From: JBKJUK01 sp046590705
GTDB taxonomy: Bacteria > Acidobacteriota > Thermoanaerobaculia > Gp7-AA8
Direction: 5' to 3'
Assembly (NCBI GenBank): GCA_046590705.1
Contig: JBKJUK010000391.1
Span: 1 to 11,743, forward strand
Length of the DNA stretch: 11,743 bases
A program made the position numbers and the translations under genes. Below the pieces are notes generated by a model. That model ran no database searches and was not told the DNA's origin. It was given only the letters and a program-made list of their open reading frames with translations. This document shows, one piece after another, positions 7,269-11,743 of the stretch (position 1 is its first letter; each line of letters opens with the position of its first letter).

Positions 7269-7371
7269 TGAAAGGAGACGCGGAGACTTCATCCAGTCTC
7301 TTTCTCTCAGTCGCCGTGAGACGACGGATAAGCGGTCTCGCCGCTCGGTGTGACAGCTCCGTCCGCGAAGA

Positions 7372-8067
7372 CTATTCTTCCAATCGCTGCTTGAAATTCT
7401 GCAGCGCTTCCTGAAAGCGCGCGGCCGGGTCGTCTCCCGTGATGCGACGCGCCACGCGACCCAGGATGCCGGCGGGCGCAGCGAAGCGAACGTTCAGCTT
7501 CACCACCGTGTCCTGCGTACCTGGCACTGCAATGAAGTGAACTGACCCGGCATGCGGAAACGCCGATGAATCAGTGGTCTCCCAGGCCAGCAACGAGTCG
7601 CTCACTTCATTCACGACATGGGATGTCCATTCGATCAGGACGTCGCCTCGGCTTCGTGCGGTCCAGGTGGAGAGCCGCTGGTCATGCTCGATGACGCTGA
7701 CGATGGAGGGATTGAACATCGGATGATTCGAGAGCTCTCTCCAGAACGCGAAGCAGGCTGCCGGAGTTGCCCTCACCAGAACTTCAGCAACGAATTGCTG
7801 ACCGTGCTCGTAAAGCTCTTCAGGTTGCGATCTCCTGCCTGAAGCTGCGTAGACAGGACAGAAGCCGGTTACGCCACGACCAAGCAGAAGCCCTCCGGCC
7901 ATGACCAGCAGCGCACCGGACCGACCGCTTCGGCGTACCCCTGCCACCATCAGAAGCAACGCGCCACCGATCGAAAGCAACCTCTCACGCTCAGTCAGTG
8001 AGCCCGGCCATGGGCTGCCGTCCGCATCGGCATGATTCATCGTCCCGGGACGCGCACCTTCAATCAT
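7372..8067 (-). CDS. Membrane-anchored SRPBCC (START/cyclase-like) protein with DUF2892-type N-terminus
   Basis: The 231-residue protein joins two parts. Residues about 25-75 contain two short membrane segments (LLSIGGALLLMVAGV and ALLVMAGGLLLGRGVTGFC) followed by CPVYAASG, the pattern of the YgaP-like DUF2892 membrane domain. Residues about 90-230 match an SRPBCC hydrophobic-pocket fold: VLVRATPAACFAFWRELSNHPMF, then IEWTSHVVNEVSDSLLAWET, AGSVHFIAVPGTQDTVVKL and a C-terminal helix with FQEALQNFKQRLEE. The ligand is unknown; such domains bind lipids or other hydrophobic molecules. The ATG at 8067 has GGGGAG six bases upstream and is preferred to the in-frame ATG at 8040. It shares its strand with the M20 gene 156 bases upstream; that gap shows no clear promoter or terminator. 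Confidence 0.8.
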   Translation of the reverse strand: MIEGARPGTMNHADADGSPWPGSLTERERLLSIGGALLLMVAGVRRSGRSGALLVMAGGLLLGRGVTGFCPVYAASGRRSQPEELYEHGQQFVAEVLVRATPAACFAFWRELSNHPMFNPSIVSVIEHDQRLSTWTARSRGDVLIEWTSHVVNEVSDSLLAWETTDSSAFPHAGSVHFIAVPGTQDTVVKLNVRFAAPAGILGRVARRITGDDPAARFQEALQNFKQRLEE

Positions 8068-8223
8068 CGTTTTCTCCCCGCTACTCTCTGAACAAGATCG
8101 ACTGCAGTTTCGTGTCAGGCTTCGGCGCAGTTATTCAAGTTGTGGCTACTGCACCTGACTCGCATGAACGTCATCAGGACCGTAGACAGGCTTTTACAGC
8201 AAGACCCGTGCAGCCCCTCTCGT

Positions 8224-9555
8224 TCATTTCTTCCCTCCGCTCGCGGCCGGCTTGCCTTCCAGATAATCAATTGCCAGTTGCGACAACGATTCGATTCCCA
8301 GAAGCAGACCACTCTCGTCGACAAGGAAACGGGGCGAATGGTTCGCCGCTGCATCCTCGAGCTTCACATTCAGAGGCCGAGTCCCGAGGAAGTAAAAGAA
8401 TCCGGGGATCTTCTGCTGGAAGAAAGCGAAATCCTCCGCGCCCAGAACGGCAGGCACGACCGTGAGACCCTTCCCTGCGGAACGTCGAAGTGTGGGCTCC
8501 ATGCGGCTGGTCAACGACGGATCGTTGAAGGTGATGGGATAGCCTTTATCGATGGTGACCTCCGCGGTCGCTCCTGAACTCTGCGCGATCATCTCAGCAG
8601 TCTTTTTCACGCGGAGGTGAATCTGATCACGCATCTTCGAATCGAGGGATCGAAGAGTACCGACAAGTTCAACCTCGTCAGGAATGATGTTGTTTCGCAC
8701 TCCACCACGAATCATCCCGATGGTCACGACCGCTGGTGCCACGGTCAGATCCAACTGCCGGCTTACGATCGACTGCAGGCCAAGCACGATCTGTGCGGCG
8801 GAAACGATGGGATCGACGCCAGTCCAGGGATAGGCACCATGCGTCTGCCGGCCTCGGACAACGATGCGAAGGCTGTCGACGGCTGCCAGAAGACTGCCCG
8901 GCCTGTAGTTGATTGTTCCAACCTCATAACGGGAGGTCACGTGCAGCGCGAAGATCGCAGCGGGCCGCGGGTTCTCGAGCGCTTTCTCCTTCACCATCAT
9001 TTCAGCGCCGCCCTCTTCACCGGCAGGTGCACCCTCTTCGGCGGGCTGGAAAATGAATTTCACGGTCCCAGGAATCTGTTCGCGCATCGATGAAAGCACC
9101 CGCGCCACTCCCATCAGGATGGCCACATGCGCGTCATGTCCGCAGGCATGCATCACCCCTACTTCCATTCCGTTGTAGGTGGTGCGGACCTTCGATGCGA
9201 AGGGAACATCCACTTCTTCGCGAACGGGAAGAGCATCCATGTCTGCGCGCAGGGCCACGACCGGTCCAGGCTTCCCACCCTTCAGCACTCCGACTACACC
9301 GGTGTGGGCCACGCCCTCGCGAACTTCCATTCCAAGCGAACGAAGATGTTCTGCAACGATCTTGGCTGTACGGGTTTCGCGATTTCCGAGTTCAGGATTC
9401 TGGTGAAAGTCCCGCCTCCACCGGATCACGTCAGATTCAACTTTCTTCGCTTCTGCGATCACGCGCTCATTGAGCGTTGCGCCTTCAGCTGACACCATAA
9501 GGGAACCTCCGCAAACCAGAGCGACAGCGGTCATCAATCTCATCATGCTTTTCAA
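8224..9555 (-). CDS. Exported M20-family amidohydrolase (M20D, IAA-amino-acid/hippurate hydrolase-like)
   Basis: This is a metal-dependent amidohydrolase that would cleave N-acyl amino acids or similar amides in the periplasm. Counting from the ATG at 9546, residues 1-20 form a signal peptide (MTAVALVCGGSLMVSA). The active-site residues are present: ADMDALPV (101-108), HACGHDAH with Cys135 and His137, PAEEG with Glu170-Glu171, LHV with His202, and ANHSPRF with His403. The lid region carries HGAYPW (236-241). Length (440-443) is normal for the family. The start given is a TTG at 9555, because GGAG sits six bases before it, whereas it would be fifteen bases from the ATG at 9546. The open frame reaches 9678 but that extension has no signal-like feature. 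The exact substrate cannot be told from sequence; auxin conjugates are only the family's namesake. Confidence 0.87.
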   Translation of the reverse strand: MKSMMRLMTAVALVCGGSLMVSAEGATLNERVIAEAKKVESDVIRWRRDFHQNPELGNRETRTAKIVAEHLRSLGMEVREGVAHTGVVGVLKGGKPGPVVALRADMDALPVREEVDVPFASKVRTTYNGMEVGVMHACGHDAHVAILMGVARVLSSMREQIPGTVKFIFQPAEEGAPAGEEGGAEMMVKEKALENPRPAAIFALHVTSRYEVGTINYRPGSLLAAVDSLRIVVRGRQTHGAYPWTGVDPIVSAAQIVLGLQSIVSRQLDLTVAPAVVTIGMIRGGVRNNIIPDEVELVGTLRSLDSKMRDQIHLRVKKTAEMIAQSSGATAEVTIDKGYPITFNDPSLTSRMEPTLRRSAGKGLTVVPAVLGAEDFAFFQQKIPGFFYFLGTRPLNVKLEDAAANHSPRFLVDESGLLLGIESLSQLAIDYLEGKPAASGGKK

Positions 9556-9678
9556 ATGCTTCTCCTTCGCACGCAGCGCTTCCTGGCGTGGACTACCGAT
9601 GCGGAGCACGATAGCAGTTGAGAGTGCTGGCGGAAAAGGCACCACACGCCGCTCCGACACAACTGCAGCGCACCGCAT

Positions 9679-9727
9679 TACTGGCTACTGGCTACTGGCG
9701 GCTGCTGATACCGGCTACTCGCTACTG
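9679..9727. repeat. Tandem heptanucleotide TACTGGC repeat
   Basis: Three perfect copies of TACTGGC occupy 9679-9699, followed by degenerate copies (GGCTGCTGATACCGGCTACTCGCTACTG) to 9727. The tract lies between the divergent M20 and AI-2E-family genes, in the only space for their promoters. Such tracts can change length by slippage. I see no clear -10/-35 pair for either gene in this gap. Confidence 0.75.
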
Positions 9728-9762
9728 CTTATACGGCACTTTCCTTGCTGAGCATTTCCAAC

Positions 9763-10995
9763 ATGCCGGAACAAATCGACGAGAGACCTCACGAGGGGTG
9801 GAAAAGCAGCAGGCTGCTCCGCGCCGCAATCATCTTCTTCGCCGTTCTCGTCGGCATCAGGTTTCTCTGGGTAGCGCGCTCGGTCTTTCTAGTCTCTGGT
9901 CTTGGAATCATCTTCGGACTGGCGCTGATCAGACCAGTCGATTTTCTGCACCGAAAGTTTCGGATCAAACGGGGGATCGGGGCGGCCCTGCTGGTGTTCT
10001 CGATCTTCGGAGTCCTGGCACTTGCAGGGAAGCTGGCAGCACCCGCCATACGTGCGCAGTCGAATGAGTTACGCGAGCGACTGCCGAGAGCCGTCGATCA
10101 GATCGAGCAGTGGCTGGGACGGAATCCGGAGGCGGCCGCAGTTCTCGAAAAGTCCTCGGGCGGCAAGAACATACCTGCTACCGGCAGTGCGAGCGGAAGT
10201 GCAGCGACGACCAGCACTCCCGAAGCTTCCGCTCCGGAGCAGCAACGAGAATCCCGCAGCGGCGCATCGAACTCCGAAGCTTCGACGCCAGAAACGAAAA
10301 CAGCCGGCTCAACAACCTCGCTTCGCGATCAGCTGGCCGCGCAACTCAGCAACGCGGTGGGATACCTCGTGCCCTTCCTCTCGTCCACTTTTGCAGTACT
10401 GGCCGGGTTGCTGCTGGTGGTGTTCGTGGCAATCTACATCGCCTCCGAACCTGAGCTCTATCGGAAAGGTCTGATGCATCTCGTTCCGGTGCGCTCGCGG
10501 CCACGCGCTCGAGAGGTCCTCGTGAGCGTCGCCGAAGTGCTGCGGCAGTGGCTCGTTGCCAGAATTCTGGCCATGCTGGTAATCGGCGGCATCACCTTCG
10601 GCGTGCTTCTGGCCTTGCAGGTTCGCGCAGCGGCGATCCTGGCTATTGTTGCCGGCATGCTCGAGTTCATCCCGTTCTTCGGACCAATCCTCAGCGCGCT
10701 TCCCGCCATCGGTGTAGCCCTGATCGATTCTCCGCAGAAGGCGGCCTACGTGGCCCTGGCCTGGCTGGTGATCCAGCAGATCGAAGGAAACGTCGTGACG
10801 CCGCTGCTCCTCAAGAATCGCGTAAACGTTCCTCCTGCACTGACGCTGATCGGCGTCGGTGCACTGGGAGTTGCGTTCGGTCTTCTCGGAATACTCATTG
10901 CCGAGCCACTCATCGCGGTGTCCCTTCTGCTGGTCAGGATGCTGTACGTACACGATGCCATCGAAGATCCGAATGCGGAGCAGGCATCAACCTAG
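9763..10995 (+). CDS. AI-2E family transporter (PerM/YdiK/TqsA-like membrane protein)
   Basis: This is a polytopic inner-membrane protein of the AI-2E family (PF01594), whose members export autoinducer-2 or act as Na+/H+ antiporters or unknown transporters. Two or three helices lie at about 20-95; a soluble stretch follows with ELRERLPRAVDQIEQWLG. The C-terminal half carries family motifs: LEFIPFFGPILSALPAIGVAL (about 300-320), QQIEGNVVTPLLLKNRVNVPP (338-358) and final helices to about 395. Residues about 131-186 are a low-complexity Ser/Thr/Ala/Glu insert where relatives have a shorter soluble loop. ATG 9763 is preferred; a TTG at 9745 would add six residues, and neither has a strong Shine-Dalgarno site. 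The product has 410 residues. Substrate is not predictable, and calling it an AI-2 exporter would be unsafe. Confidence 0.88.
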   Translation: MPEQIDERPHEGWKSSRLLRAAIIFFAVLVGIRFLWVARSVFLVSGLGIIFGLALIRPVDFLHRKFRIKRGIGAALLVFSIFGVLALAGKLAAPAIRAQSNELRERLPRAVDQIEQWLGRNPEAAAVLEKSSGGKNIPATGSASGSAATTSTPEASAPEQQRESRSGASNSEASTPETKTAGSTTSLRDQLAAQLSNAVGYLVPFLSSTFAVLAGLLLVVFVAIYIASEPELYRKGLMHLVPVRSRPRAREVLVSVAEVLRQWLVARILAMLVIGGITFGVLLALQVRAAAILAIVAGMLEFIPFFGPILSALPAIGVALIDSPQKAAYVALAWLVIQQIEGNVVTPLLLKNRVNVPPALTLIGVGALGVAFGLLGILIAEPLIAVSLLLVRMLYVHDAIEDPNAEQAST

Positions 10996-11329
10996 CCCAG
11001 CAGAAAAATTCTTCGAGAAATGCAGACGAGTGGTCGTTCGTCTCTGACAAACAGCTGCATGCGTTTGGGCAGCAGGCGGAACAGGCCCTGGACGAATGCG
11101 ATTCATCGCCACACATTGTGTACGAGTGAGCACTCAGCTACTGCTCGCAGGAATCGCGCAACTGGCATTCAGGCATGCAGTCGATCGATCGAGAGGAGGG
11201 AGAGAAGGGAGTGATGATCGAGACGGAAGCGGGATTCCAGTGTTCTTCAGCGCACCGTTCGAGCGTCGAAACAGAGCGCTCTTCGCGCAACAGTTTCAAT
11301 CGACACCTGCGCGCTGTCAGGGAAAAAAG
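10996..11329. other. Intergenic stretch without a supported gene
   Basis: Short open frames cross this stretch on both strands, but none has a ribosome binding site, a recognisable product or favourable composition. GACGA...TCGTC near 11024-11041 could form a weak 5-bp hairpin. No convincing terminator follows the AI-2E-family gene. Confidence 0.5.
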
Positions 11330-11357
11330 GTGACAGATCACTACAGAACAGTACAAT
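11330..11357 (+). promoter_or_regulatory. Candidate promoter with overlapping palindrome before the basic repeat protein
   Basis: GTGACA (11330-11335, 5/6 match to -35) and TACAAT (11352-11357, 5/6 match to -10) are 16 bases apart. Transcription would start near 11364, giving a leader of about 50 nt. An inverted repeat, CTGTCA (11314-11319) and TGACAG (11331-11336), overlaps the -35 element and could be an operator; no regulator can be named. Confidence 0.5.
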
Positions 11358-11414
11358 CGTGAGCAGACCTTGTAGTTCAATTGAAACGAGGCACAAAAAA
11401 AAGGAGACGAATGC

Positions 11415-11743
11415 ATGGCCACCTCAAAGAAAAGTTCGGGCAGCAAGAAGAGTTCGGCGAAGTCCAGCAGCAAGAAATCCTCGTCCCGCAAGTCCTCCGG
11501 TTCAGCAGCAAAGAAGTCATCTGCAAAACGTTCGACAGGTTCATCGAAGAAGAGTCCCGCGCGTAAATCAGCGAGCCGCAAGAGCAGCGTAAAGCGCGCA
11601 GTAGCGTCACGCGTAAGCAGCGCCAAGCGTTCGACCGCGAAGCGTTCACCAGCGAAACGTTCGACCGCAAAGCGTTCGACCGCAAAGCGTCCGGCAGCGA
11701 AGCGCTCGGCAGTGAAGCGCTCACCGGCCAAGCGTTCAACGGC
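11415..11743 (+). CDS. Histone-H1-like Ser/Lys/Arg/Ala-rich repeat protein, N-terminal part (cut by window end)
   Basis: The 109 visible residues consist almost only of S, K, R, A, T, P, V and G: an N-terminal K/S-rich part (MATSKKSSGSKKSSAKSSSK) and, from about residue 70, a pentapeptide array of KR[SP][TPA]A type (KRSTA, KRSPA, KRPAA, KRSAV). This matches the style of bacterial histone-H1-like and AlgP-like tails that bind DNA and compact the nucleoid; some are RNA-binding. No aromatic residue, acidic residue, signal or membrane segment is visible. The ATG at 11415 is favoured because AAGGAG ends eight bases upstream; an overlapping ATG at 11411 is in another frame. The opposite strand is also open for 197 codons (11138-11731), but its Arg-Phe-Ala-Glu repeats mirror this gene. 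A folded domain could follow outside the window. Confidence 0.8.
   Translation, partial: MATSKKSSGSKKSSAKSSSKKSSSRKSSGSAAKKSSAKRSTGSSKKSPARKSASRKSSVKRAVASRVSSAKRSTAKRSPAKRSTAKRSTAKRPAAKRSAVKRSPAKRST
11625..11743 (+). repeat. 15-bp tandem coding repeat, about eight units
   Basis: Units close to AAGCGTTCGACCGCG follow one another seven times, plus a 14-base partial unit at the window edge. Each encodes one K-R-x-x-A-type pentapeptide. Units differ mostly at third positions and at the S/P and T/P/A codons, so the array is old enough to have diverged while keeping frame and charge. Confidence 0.85.

Larger units (their letters stand above)
6767..7371. other. 600-base non-coding block of palindromic repeats
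   Basis: No supported gene lies between the lipoprotein and the SRPBCC gene, which converge here. The block holds a GTCATTCC...GAGGAATCT module (6797-6885) and a cluster of GC-rich palindromes (6994-7268), both listed separately. A diverged module that starts GTCACACCGAGCGGC and contains GCGACTGAG can be read on the minus strand downstream of the SRPBCC stop, in about 7300-7355. Bases 6890-6990 show nothing I recognise. Confidence 0.65.

Noticed and set aside
10309..10953. 214-codon open frame antisense to the AI-2E-family gene
   Set aside because: His/Gln/Arg-rich shadow of a well-supported membrane protein gene.
11138..11731. 197-codon minus-strand open frame with Arg-Phe-Ala-Glu repeats
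   Set aside because: It is the antisense of the Lys/Arg repeat gene; the plus-strand gene has the promoter and AAGGAG site.

Overview
The window is high-GC DNA from a Gram-negative bacterium. Evidence for an outer membrane is a TonB-dependent receptor N-terminus, a lipoprotein and a periplasmic lytic transglycosylase. Gene style, low coding density and abundant short palindromic intergenic repeats would fit an Acidobacteriota-like soil or environmental lineage, but that is inference. I found no tRNA, rRNA, CRISPR array, transposase or phage gene.

Layout: (1) 1-286, minus: truncated TonB-dependent receptor with signal peptide and TonB box, behind a good sigma70-like promoter. (2) 287-919: repeat-rich divergent gap holding a near-perfect 33-bp inverted repeat. 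(3) 920-2692, plus: bacterial dynamin-like GTPase with a membrane hairpin and coiled coil. (4) 2939-4528, minus: secreted right-handed beta-helix protein, tail-to-tail with the GTPase across repeat modules. (5) 4797-5799, minus: SLT-type lytic transglycosylase broken by one extra base. (6) 5868-6248, minus: small integral membrane protein, divergent from (7) 6311-6766, plus: a lipoprotein. (8) 6767-7371: non-coding block of palindromic repeats. (9) 7372-8067, minus: membrane-anchored SRPBCC protein. (10) 8224-9555, minus: exported M20 amidohydrolase, divergent from (11) 9763-10995, plus: AI-2E/PerM family membrane protein. (12) 11415-11743, plus: start of a Ser/Lys/Arg/Ala-rich histone-H1-like protein with 15-bp tandem repeats, cut by the window end.

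The genes do not form one obvious pathway. Most are singletons with long gaps, several of them envelope-related (TonB receptor, transglycosylase, lipoprotein, exported hydrolase, membrane proteins). The clearest theme is non-coding: related modules that begin with GTCATTCC-like and end with GAGGAATCT-like sequence recur, often just after a stop codon and pointing in the direction of transcription. I see no convincing new multi-gene system. The items most worth a second look are these modules, the transglycosylase frameshift, the atypical GTPase switch I region and the basic repeat protein.
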